Part shown: positions 1-22,584 of the stretch, piece after piece | How the letters are laid out: every line of letters begins with the position of its first letter | Numbering within the stretch: the stretch's first letter is position 1 | NCBI RefSeq assembly: GCF_001625215.2 | Contig: NC_030384.2 | Span: 42,256,390 to 42,320,389, forward strand | Reading direction: 5' to 3' | DNA from: Daucus carota subsp. sativus | Taxonomy: Eukaryota > Streptophyta > Magnoliopsida > Apiales > Apiaceae | Length of the DNA stretch: 64,000 nucleotides | Position numbers and translations under genes: made by a program | The notes under the pieces: model-generated | Told to the model about the DNA's origin: nothing | What the model saw: the letters and a program-made list of their open reading frames with translations, nothing else | The model's database searches: none

Positions 1-559
1 TTTTGAAATCCGATTAATCTTTATATATATTTCTTAATCGAAATATATATGATAGATTATTAAAATTAAAATACTATATTACTTTAAATATGATCAATTA
101 TAGAGTTAATGAATATAGTAAATATATTATATACTAAATAGCTAATATAATAATAACTAAATATTAAATAATATTTAAATATTAAAATAAATCCGATTTT
201 CACTCCGATTAATCCTTCCGATTAGTCCCCGATTTTCGATTAATACCTGAATCGATAGCTCAGCCGATTAGGTTCGATTCCCGAATTCTGTAAGACAGAC
301 ATTTATAAAGAGTATAAATAGTGATGGAAAACTGTTAGAATTTTTATAGCCGAGTCATATAGCATTAAGCTGTCTATTAGGAGAATGACATTATTCAACA
401 GTTTTGGTAATTCGCAACTCAACATTAACAATTAAATTATCAATACAAATACTAACATAAAATCACAATTTTAACTTTGGTTTTTGGTGATTTAAAATTA
501 CAAGTAATATTTTCTGTGTTGAGTCTGTTGACCGTTCTAAATCTCACGCGAAAGTTATA
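1..559. other. AT-rich intergenic DNA with CCGATTA-type repeats
   Basis: No gene is visible here. Positions 185-290 carry several close repeats of the words CCGATTA and GATTAATC in both directions. This looks like the terminal part of a degenerate DNA transposon cut by the left edge, but no matching second end can be seen. Confidence 0.4.
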
Positions 560-822
560 CTCCCTCCGTCCCCCTGAGTTGTATACATTGGGAGTTGTAT
601 ACATTGGGGGACATAGACGCGGCACGGACTTTAATGCTCCTGTTTTACATAGTTCTATAACTTATTTTTAAGATTTTTCTTTTCTGAATAAAAGTTTGAA
701 TGTTATATTTTTATTCAGAAAAAGAAAATTTTAAAAATAAGTTATAGAACTATATTTTACAAGAGTGCGTGTCGAGCAGTGAAAAAGTGAAAAAGAAACG
801 TATAGAATTAAATGGGACATAT
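560..822. mobile_element. Stowaway-like MITE with degraded right end
   Basis: The left end reads CTCCCTCCGTCCCC directly after a TA, the usual Stowaway terminus and target. A 16-bp unit starting GAGTTGTATACATTGG is tandemly doubled near 575-606. The interior (about 648-752) is a long inverted repeat whose arms contain AGTTCTATAACTTATTTTTA and its complement, so the element can fold as a hairpin. The right terminus near 815-822 has lost the GGACGGAGGGAG motif, so the right boundary is approximate. Confidence 0.6.
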
Positions 823-1116
823 TATACTCGGCCCAAGCCCAACTAAGCGGAAATAAGAAGTACCTTGGGCTGGACTCCCGTCACGTCCATGATATGGACT
901 ATGAGGTGTATGGACAACTCAAATGTTACATTGTCGCACAAAAATAGAAACATTATTATTACATTGTTAAAGAGACTCAAAGTTACGCTACAACCCCTTT
1001 AATATTCTCTAACCTCTGTGATAATTGCTTCGAATAGCAGGATATCACTTGGCAGACTTGCAGTAGAAACCAGAAAACACTCAGCTCCAGGTACCTGCTG
1101 CAAGTGTCCCTCGATC

Positions 1117-1859
1117 CAGGGCCGGCCCTATTCGTAGGCTATTTAGGCCATCGGCCAGAAAAAAATAATTTCATAATATGAATTGAAAAATTAAAAAGAA
1201 TTAAAATTAATAATTAAATCTTGTAGAAAACTGAATCTTTTTGTGTGATCAATTTTATCAAAAAAATAATTAAAATACTAGTATTAGAAGTATTAATCAT
1301 GTTTTTTTACTAATTTTATAAATACTTGACTTGAATTCAAAATTTAAAAATATGTAAATGATTGTTTTATGAGATGTAACTATATTGAATATATATGGTG
1401 AACATAAGTTCCGGTTCTAACCTGGTTTTCATGAATACTTATTTTGAAATAGAATCCTAAATAAATTATATAAATATATACAGATTATATAATCAATTTA
1501 ATTTTAATAGATATAGTATTTAATTGTGTTTGCTTCTGATTTTAATATAATTATATATTTTTATTTAGAATAAATTATTGATTTTATTAATGCCTAATTC
1601 TAATATATTACTTAAATCATTTTTACATTTCAAATTATAGATTAAAATATTAATTTTATATACTAAGAGACATAATCAATAAAATTAATAATATAAAATA
1701 TTATATATAGTAGTGTGTTGTGGGTATTTTTATGTTTGTAATATTTAAATATTGAAAATTTTGTATTTATATTATTAATTAAATATTATTTTTTTTAAAA
1801 AATTAAGACCTCGTTTTATTGATTCGTATAAGGCCCCAAAGTCTCTTGAGCCGGCCCTG
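1117..1859. mobile_element. Non-autonomous hAT-type element with 8-bp TSD
   Basis: The element begins CAGGGCCGGCCC and ends GAGCCGGCCCTG, a terminal inverted repeat of about 10 bp. It is flanked on both sides by the exact 8-bp direct repeat CCTCGATC (1109-1116 and 1860-1867). An 8-bp target duplication with CAGGGCCGGC ends is typical of plant hAT elements. The 743-bp interior is very AT-rich and has no reading frame of note, so the element depends on a transposase encoded elsewhere. Confidence 0.85.
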
Positions 1860-1867
1860 CCTCGATC

Positions 1868-4800
1868 ATTCCCATGATCATTGAATACGACTCAAGTATT
1901 CTACTCCCTTCGTCCGACTCATTTCTGTAAAGTTTTTATGTCAGGATCCTAACAAATTTAAAATCATATTTTTCGTTGAATTTAAAAAGAAACATCTATA
2001 AGTTGATAGTAGACACTTTCATAGTTTCACCCCTTGGTTGAATCATACATTCTCTTTAGCTTCAACTGTAAACATAAATAAGTGTGGTCCATATGCTCGT
2101 ATACAGTTTTGCAATTAGTTTAACTTAAAAGAACATGATTTTGGCCTTGCAAACGCTTTCTTTTCTAACTCTTGACGAAAATGATCCACTGTTCTTCTGA
2201 ATGAAAGTTGCATCTATAGCAAGGGTGCATGAATGATTACCGTTATCTGATCATACTTATACAAGCCATGAAGTCTTTGATTAGGACCTATCACCATGAC
2301 AACGATCATAAATTTGTAGCTTTCTGATAAATGTTACCATGAACGGGAAGATCAGTCCTTACCAAAATATTCATGTTCCGTAGTATATAGGTTGGTCCTG
2401 AAGGATTCCAATAAACAACCATATGAAGGTATCTGTCATGGCGCCTATTCCCAGTTTGTCACTGTTGCATTCCCTTCTTTGTAATTGAGCACTACAAGAA
2501 CTCTAATTAACCAGTTGATGGCCCAGGGTACCCTATAAAATGCTCTGACTTTTTAGATATTATGAACTTCTTGACTAAGATCTGAAGGGAAAAAAGATCT
2601 CATCCCAATCCAGCTTAAGTCCACAACTGATGACTGTAATTATATTGTGTTAGAACTGTTACCATTAGCCAAAACCTCATCCAAGAAGCATTCAGGGCCT
2701 TCTCTACTCCTGCTAATGTCACCGATGTTATAGTGATGGAGCTTACCTTTTCTCTTCATGACATATACAAGGTGCATGATTAGCTAATGTATACATATTA
2801 CTAGCTAGTGAGCTGCATGAATATTCCAACTCTAGATCTTTTGAGTTTTATGAAGAAGAAAAATCACTCATAAAATGAAGATACTTTCCTTCAAACATTA
2901 TGAAATAGTTCAGCAATGACAAAGGTGAATTGATTCTAAGCCTTGTGGTATTTGACACCTGGTCCTAGAATCTACTACTACTTACAGACAACATCTACCT
3001 TCTGTTGAGAACGACTTGACTGAATTGCCTTAACAGTTTTGACGTATGACTTTAAATTCTAATCAACTCAGTCTTACAAGAGCAGAGGAAAGAAATAACA
3101 TGATCCTAGATCCCAGATTACATCTTTTCCTCTCCCACTGATGTCTAATTGTCCAAGTCACCTCCATATATAAGCGGCTTGTTCTGATGGTCGCTTTCTC
3201 TTCCTCCTGGCAGTATCTTTCCTAACAATTTCCCTGAAGTTGTGTCTTCCCTTTTTTAAGTTTATTTGACTTGTCCAGCTAGTTGTGAACTTGTGATGGC
3301 TTGATTCAGCATATTTGACATCAGCCACCAAGTTTGAGATTTAGACAATCTTTGTTCTTGTTTTTGTCAGGCTTGGTTGGTACCTGTAAGCCTGTGGTGA
3401 TCAGAACCATATGAAGCCAAATGCGCATCTCAAAGGATTTGGACTTCAATAAAAGGAAAGAGATGTAATCCCATGTCTCGTAGATCAAACCTGATCTGAC
3501 AGAATCATATAGAATGAAATAATTCTGATCAAATGAAGGCATCAAATAGTACTAACATGTACATAGAACATCTAGCTACTTCCTCATTTGGTTGTTCATA
3601 AAGCCAAGGTTACTTTGTCGGTCAACTTCTTTAATTTTCTCATAAAACACTGTTAGTTCTGTTTCCCCTCTAAATCTGCTAGTAAAAAGGCCGGTGAGAA
3701 TTACATCAAGAGCTGCTGTCCAACTGAGAGATTTCCATATGCAGATTCAGCATTATAATTTAAAATGTATACCATGTACTGATGTACATAAGATTACACT
3801 TGATACATGCTGAACAAACACAGACCTGGTATCAACTGTCAAGACATTCAAATTACCAGAAACAACTACTACACAACATTCAATCATCTTAATTAATGAT
3901 CATGGTTCCTCTAGTGATTATCTAGGGCTGTACTAGGATTTACAATCACCAGGATGTTAAGTATGCTAGCATAATATTGCATAAAGACCATGGCGAAATA
4001 TTAAAAGATGGTTAATTAGTATCGGTTGAGACATCTGATTCACTTTAACATTAAAAAAATGAATTGATTAGATTTTGCTGATATCATATTATACTGATTG
4101 ATCAACCATAAGTCCTTTGAACTTCGAACACATTTATTTCTTCAATCCTCGATCCTCTTCCGTCAAAAAATATGTAGTATTTTCTTTAATCAATAAACAT
4201 GTAATACTAAGTTTTTCCGAAAAATTAATATTCGAGTCCAGTCAAAATTAAAATAAACATGTAGACCAAAACCAAATATATATCTCGATCAAAAATCAAA
4301 TATATATGAGATCCAGATGTGCAGGACCCTGATTTCCAATATTGCGAGCCCTCGTAACAACAAACGGGGACAACGCACTACAAATTAAGCAAAAATAAGT
4401 ACTAAAAGACGATGCTTTGTCTTTTTCAGAGTGGGACTGAATCTCAACACTCAACAACCCTTCCCTACATTAGTGGTTGGCTTAGTTACACTTTAACTTA
4501 CTCATCTCCCCCCCTTTTTGGTTTGCTAATTAACTCCTTCTTACGCTACCCTCAAGTGTCTTTTCTTTTTTACACCAAAACAAATCTACAATACTTACAA
4601 TAATATCTTCAACGCTCTCGCTTGACAGAAAGTTTCTTTAGTTAAATCTCAACTGGATCACCGACGGACACAAGTTAAAAACACAGAAACAAGCCCAATA
4701 TCGTCATTACCACAACCTTAACTGAAAAGTGATAAATATCTTGTCATATTTTTACATAAATTTCACCACAACTAGGTTCCTGTCGGTGCCTTCCATATTA

Positions 4801-5061
4801 TTTTCTTTATTTTCCCCCTTGTGTTCTTTTCTACTAAACCCAACCAAATCACTGCCAGACAACAAGAGGACCTGTTCTACACTTATATACTTACATTATT
4901 ATGACCCTTCACTTTTAACACATTTTTGTGCTATATTGACTGGCATTTGTAGATGCAATTTTTTTCTTCTTGTTTTTTGCTATAAAGAAGATTTTTTTCC
5001 AACTGGGTTTTTCAAATCTTGGAGATCTGAAGTCGTTTTAGGTAGTTAAATTGTTGAAATC
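1868..5061. other. Gene-free region and endoglucanase upstream region
   Basis: No recognisable gene. A Stowaway-like terminus (ACTCCCTTCGTCC) appears near 1903 without a convincing partner. A 74-codon reading frame on the minus strand at 3321-3545 has no recognisable domain and is probably chance. The last few hundred bases before 5062 should contain the promoter and leader of the endoglucanase; a TATA-like TTATATA lies near 4880, but no transcription start can be fixed. Confidence 0.5.
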
Positions 5062-8000
5062 ATGGGAGAGCGCAAGAAATCAAGAGGGTTGGTGGGCTGG
5101 TTCATTGTGCTCATAGTGTTGGCTGTGGTTGGGGTTGCTATTTGGTTGACTGTTCGTAAGAAGAGTGATCATTCTGATTCTGTTCCTTCAGTTCCAGACT
5201 CTCCTGGAGCCATTAATTCCAAATATTCGGATGCCCTTAAAGTTGCTATGCAGTTTTTTGATGTACAGAAGTGTATGTTCATTTTTTCTCTCTTTTAATT
5301 TTAATTGATGTATGCCATTGTTGCGATTTGCAATGTTGTCTAGATTCCGAAAAAGGAGATCCTTGTTATAGTATATTAAATGTACTCCAAAGTTTGAATA
5401 AGCAAAGTATGTGTATACATAATACATTTTCACTATGCCTAGCTTATCAATTTTCCCTAAATGAAACCACTTATTTTAATGTTCAGTTAACTACGTGAAT
5501 TGTGATTATTAATTCTGAATATGACTAAGCTTGTAGGTCCTTGTCAGTGACAATGATGCTTCGTTACTAGATAGTTACTAGATAATAACTGTATATACGG
5601 CATTAAGAGTTGTTGAGAATAATGTTTTGGTTTTGCAGCGGGGAAGTTGGTTGATAATCAAATTGAGTGGAGGGGAGATTCGGGTCTTTCTGATGGGAAG
5701 GAAGCAGGAGTGGATCTTTCAAAAGGAATGTATGATGCCGGGGATCATATGAAGTTTGGATTCCCTATGGCATATACTGCAACGGTGCTCTCATGGAGCA
5801 TTCTCGAGTATGGGGACCAGATGAAAGCGGTAGATATGCTGGAGTCTGCTAAAGATTCACTCAAGTGGATCACTGACTACCTTAGAAATGCTCATGCTTC
5901 AGATGATGTGCTTTATGTGCAGGTTACTATTGTTATCCTACATTTACTAATTACTGCTAAAATCTTCTTACAAGAAAGTTGCTCTGATGTACACGTCAAA
6001 GTACATGGTCTTTACTTGCCACCAATAGGTTCTTAGTTCTATAAGTATGCACCAAGTGAATTATACTCGTATGCAGATGATCATCTCAGTATGTTTTCTA
6101 CATAATCAAGACTATTGTCAGTGGACAGTGCATAGGAACTTGGTTCTCTACCATATTGGTATATGCACATATATGCATTCGCTATTAGTGGATAGTTTGT
6201 ACATGTCAGCTTTATCTCTGTGTAAGAGTGACTAATATTTTTTTTGCGCAAAGGCAAGCATACGAACATATATTTAAAATCTCTACTGTTTCCAGATTTT
6301 TTATTTTCTACATATGAAAAAATAAAATTTTGTTGAGAATAAACTTAAGGAATACCTCTTAGGCTTTATAATATGCCTATTTGTATATGCCTCTCTTGAA
6401 TGTACTCTTTTAACCTTTTGGAAGGTGGGTGATCCAGACGTAGACCATAAATGTTGGGACAGGCCTGAAGATATGAAAGAGAAAAGGCCTGTTGCACAGG
6501 TGAACCCTTCTGCCCCAGGATCAGATGTTGCAGCAGAAACTGCAGCTGCACTGGCATCTGCATCTCTAGTGTTTAGATCGAGTGACTCCACATATTCAAG
6601 CTCACTTCTTAAGCACGCTCAACAACTATTTAATTTTGCGGATAAAAATCGAGGTATTTACAGCATGAGCATTCCCAAAGTCCAAACATACTACAATTCA
6701 ACAGGTTTTGGAGATGAGCTTTTGTGGGCAGCTGGTTGGCTCTATCATGCAACAGGAGATAAATCATACATTGATTATGTGACTGGTGAGAATGGAGAAT
6801 CCTTCGCTAGGTGGGGCAGTCCAACCTGGTTCAGTTGGGATGACAAACTACCCGGAGTTCATGTATGTTACTATCTTCTAATTCAGAGTGCTTCTATATG
6901 TAGTTCAACTATCTTCTTAGAAGTATTAGTTGTTCATCCACTATATATCTTGATTTCTTTTATTTTTATTATTGAAAATTATTTCATAATGAGAAAGAGT
7001 TTACAAAAAAAAAAAGAACACACTTTATAGAAGTTAGCCCTTGCTAGATGACATTATTATGATTTCTAAGGAAACAGCAGGGCATGGTTAATGATGCATT
7101 CCGAGTATTACTGCTATTTATTATGTTATGCTCTGTTTCCTGAAAGGATTCAGAACTTTCCTAGTTCCTGCTTGCCTAGCTTCATCAATGGTTTACTAGT
7201 TTTCCTTTCTACATTATTAAGGCCTGATGGCTATCACAAATTTGCAGACTATAATTCTACTTGGAAATGGGCAACTGATTTGTGAATTTGTGCAGGTTTT
7301 GTTGTCCAGGGTAAACTTTTTCCCTTTAAAAGGCACCCCTAACTCTGCAAACCTCCACAATTACCGAAAAACTGCCAAGGCGATTATGTGCAACGTCCTG
7401 CCAAAATCTCCGAGTGTTACATCCAGCAAAACAGATAGTAATATTCTTCACAAACCTACTTTTCATGTTGTCCTCTGTGCCATGTTCTAATTCTACTTAT
7501 TTATACGACTGAATTCCACTTCTGCATATTACTTTTCATCCTCACTTCCTTGCAAAGATGCATGCTGATGCAGAATGCTTCTGTATGAAGTGTGTGAAAG
7601 TTGAATCTTTCTGGCCCATCAGTAAATATACTGTTTAAAAGAGTGGTTCTTATTCGAACACTCCAATAATAATGAAATCATTATGCATCATTGATAAAAT
7701 GCTCGTATAAATAAGGTGCCCATGAACCTTGGATGGTAAAATTTATAATACATATATTCTATTCATGATAACTTTTACATGTACTTGTACCAAATCATCC
7801 AAGTATCCTTGTTAAAGAATATTGGATGATGTTAGAAACTTCAGTTTGTTTGTAATTCAGTTCTCTATTGCTCATCTCTCGTTAAAGTTTTGGAATGTGA
7901 ATACAGGTGGCCTATTGTGGGTTTCTGAATGGAACGCTTTGCAGCATCCCGTGGCTTCTGCATTCTTAGCCCTTGTTTTTAGTGATTACATGCTTTCATC

Positions 8001-8502
8001 ACGGACTGGCAAAATATCTTGTGATGGACGTTCCTTTTCACCAGTGGATCTTCGGAAGTTTGCAATGTCACAGGTATGTTGTATCAGCAATAGATGCATA
8101 TACACTTGTGCATACGGATAAAAATCTTTTTTCACTAAACCAGAACATAACCCAAGATGTTTTTGCAAGGCTGACTATGTCTTAGGGGACAATCCATTGA
8201 AGATGAGTTATCTTGTGGGATATGGGGATAAGTTCCCACAATATGTACATCATAGAGGAGCCTCAATTCCAGCTGATGAATCACCAAGTTGCTCTGAAGG
8301 CTGGAAGTGGCTCGACTCAGCACAACCCAATCCCAACGTGGCAGTCGGGGCACTGGTCGGCGGACCTTTTCGGAATGAAACCTTTGTGGATTCAAGGAAC
8401 AACACAATGCAAGTTGAACCAAGCACATACAACAGTGCAGTTATGGTTGCACTTTTGTCTGGTTTAGTTGCCACTTCTTCGGTGGTCAAAACCTTTGCAT
8501 AA
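5062..8502 (+). CDS. Membrane-anchored endo-1,4-beta-glucanase, GH9 (endoglucanase 10-like)
   Basis: Six exons: 5062-5272, 5639-5922, 6425-6862, 7296-7437, 7907-8073, 8170-8502. All junctions are GT/AG and in phase, giving 524 residues. An uncleaved hydrophobic segment at residues 11-32 (WFIVLIVLAVVGVAIWLTV) after a basic start predicts a type II membrane anchor, with the catalytic domain in the Golgi lumen or wall. GH9 marks are present: YDAGDH (Asp103 and Asp106, nucleophile region), HHRGASIP (His440-441) and the C-terminal DSR...EPSTYN signature with the acid Glu at 497. There is no C-terminal CBM49, and the protein is about 100 residues shorter than KORRIGAN. The pattern of anchor plus length resembles Arabidopsis endoglucanase 10 (GH9B7), which is from memory. 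Expected role: hydrolysis of 1,4-beta-glucan during wall assembly or loosening. The family is certain; the orthologue is likely. Confidence 0.93.
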
Positions 8503-8706
8503 AGCTTTGGTCATTCATTAATTTCTTCCTACCACTTCAAATTTGTTTATTTATTTTGTATGCAGCCTTTATGTTTATATAGGGTTGAAGTATCCAGCAA
8601 GCACAATCTGGTCTAGTGAACCTCATTCAATTAGAGATTGTATTTGAGTGAAGCCTTTAGTATAATATTTTTTTAAGCAGTATTGTGCCCGTGCTTGCTA
8701 ATTTGA

Positions 8707-8880
8707 GGGGCTGTTTGGCAACGGCTTAAAAGCCAGCTTCTGGGTTTATAAGTTAGAAGCACTTATTTTCTACCGTTTGTGCACTTTGATCACTTATAAG
8801 TCTCAGCTTGCTTCTAATTTCTACTCCACTTTTCTATTTTAAGCAAAAAGCATTCATTTTAAGCTCACCCAAACGGCCCC
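8707..8880. mobile_element. Short MITE with GGGGCTGTTTGG termini
   Basis: The ends are GGGGCTGTTTGG on the left and CCAAACGGCCCC on the right, an imperfect terminal inverted repeat. The interior shares the words TTATAAGT, AGAAGCACTTATTT and TTTTAAGCTCA with elements at about 45.25, 46.51 and 49.36 kb, so the four form one family. It lies between the convergent endoglucanase and XRN genes. No clear target duplication is left. Confidence 0.7.
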
Positions 8881-9236
8881 TAATACAAGAGAATGGTTGT
8901 GAATTAATTGCAACTAGTTTAAAGAGATTCAAGAAACAAGCATATAAAAATATAGAGAGCAACAAATCTTAAATAGTAAAGCTTCTTAAATTGTTATTCA
9001 TAGCAATCACACCCCAAAACTTTAATATATTACATTATCAAAATCTAGAGAACGTCTACAATGTTTTTGTAATGGACATCACTAAGTTACAACATTTGGT
9101 TTCAAAATTCTAAAAAAATAAATTAATGCAAAACTGAAATCAATTGTTAAGATTTTTTATATGTATAGGCTCTAGCATGTTTAGTTTAATCTTACAACAA
9201 TCTAACTATGACGGCTCTTGCTAAGAACCACCCATG
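8881..9236. other. Downstream region of XRN gene
   Basis: AT-rich DNA between the convergent genes. It should contain the 3' UTR and polyadenylation site of the minus-strand XRN gene; AATAAA-like words occur on the minus strand near 9115-9125. Nothing else is visible. Confidence 0.4.
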
Positions 9237-21260
<12,024 letters not shown>

Positions 21261-21278
21261 CGCTACCTATATCAAACT

Positions 21279-21356
21279 CGAACTCTCTCTATCCCTCTCT
21301 CCCTCCCTCTATCTCTCTCTGTATCCCTCTCTCCCTCCCTCGCTCTCTCTCTCTCC
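21279..21356. promoter_or_regulatory. CT-rich tract in XRN 5' leader/promoter
   Basis: A nearly pure pyrimidine tract on the plus strand (CTCTCT and CCCTCTCTCC blocks), a GA-rich tract on the XRN sense strand, lies 20-95 bp upstream of the XRN start codon. Such GA/CT tracts are common in plant 5' UTRs and core promoters; BPC/GAGA factor binding is only a possibility. Confidence 0.6.
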
Positions 21357-22485
21357 AACAATTTGTCGCTAAAATAAATTAGCGGACGGGTTCTTGTAGC
21401 TGGAATTATTGTAGATAAATAATTGGCATTCGAGGGCACGGTGCAGAAACTAACGGGTTGGAGAAGACATGAGATGTGATAGATCCTTTCCCTAGATACC
21501 CAAATTAGGTCAGAACGTGTTGGCGGCGGGAGTCGGGTAATTTTATTTCTTTGCCTATTTTTGCGGTTTTTTGTCTTTGTATAGGTTTTCTTACTTATTT
21601 TATATGATTCTAATTTACTTTAGTAAAGTATATTTAAATTTTAAAAACTCAGAGAAAATTAAGTGATTATTACTGTAAAATTTTAATATTTATAAATTTA
21701 TTATAATAAATCTGATGATATTTAAATAAATTTTTATAATATATTTTAAATCTTTAATTAGTCAAGATTAAATATACTTAATTTTTAAATCTAAAAATTT
21801 TAGAAAATTATATATCTATATTTGTGAAAACTCAATGAATTATTATAGATGTTAAATTATTTATATTTATATGAAAACTTATTAATATTTGTAATATTGT
21901 GCATTAATTTGTAAAATTTAAAAGGAAATAAATGATGATTACGATAAAAATTTTAAAAAGTTGAAATTGAATATAATTTTTTAATCTTAACCTCCGATAT
22001 ATTTTGTATGATAGACAAAAAAATGTATATAATTATTTTCTTCAAGAATTTGAAAAGAATATGTTTGAATCAAACTTACAAAAGATAATAATATTTTAGA
22101 AAATTAATTAAAATATTTACCAATATATTATTATTTAATATTATCTTTAAATATATCAAACAAATCTTTCAAAGTAATTTCAGAAAAGTCATTGGTATAA
22201 AATAATTTTAACAAGTTTATCATTCAACTCGGCACATTATTTTTTCTATCATTTGACTCTTTTGATGTGTAAGTTTGCAAATCATTGTTTCGGAACTGTT
22301 TTTGGTGTAAATGACAGAAGTTGCAAAATAAACCAGCCCAGACCATCCTTCCATAAAAAAAAAACAAAAATTGAGGTGGGGTATATAAGCCTGAAAAGGA
22401 AAATGAGAAAGAACAAACTTGTGGACATGTTTTAATTTCAGCCAGAGCCATCTCTATATTCATCTTCTTGCAATTCAGATCAACC
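21357..22485. promoter_or_regulatory. Divergent intergenic region between XRN and ATP sulfurylase
   Basis: AT-rich DNA between two divergently transcribed genes. It should hold both promoters. A good TATA box, GTATATAAGC at 22381-22390, suits the plus-strand ATP sulfurylase and would place its transcription start about 22410-22420. No gene is visible inside. Confidence 0.6.
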
Positions 22486-22584
22486 ATGTCCACCAACTAT
22501 TCACTTTCAACACTTTCCATTTTTGTAGGATCTCCTCTTCCAGCTAAACATTTTCATACTCTAGAAGATGTCTCTAACAATTAA
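22486..22584 (+). other. Upstream ORF overlapping the ATP sulfurylase start
   Basis: A 32-codon reading frame starts at ATG 22486 (beginning MSTNYSLSTL) and stops at TAA 22582-22584, 16 bases past the A of the main ATG at 22568, in another frame. If the mRNA starts near 22415, as the TATA box suggests, ribosomes starting here would bypass the main start. It is called from sequence alone, and its translation is unproven. Confidence 0.5.

Noticed and set aside
255..290. tRNA-like words TAGCTCAGCCG and GGTTCGATTCC close together
   Set aside because: They resemble A-box and B-box motifs but are about 10 bp apart, with no acceptor stem or cloverleaf, so no tRNA or SINE can be built.
5188..5433. 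Minus-strand frame across endoglucanase exon 1 and intron
   Set aside because: Antisense shadow; the plus-strand exon and its GTATGT donor explain the region.
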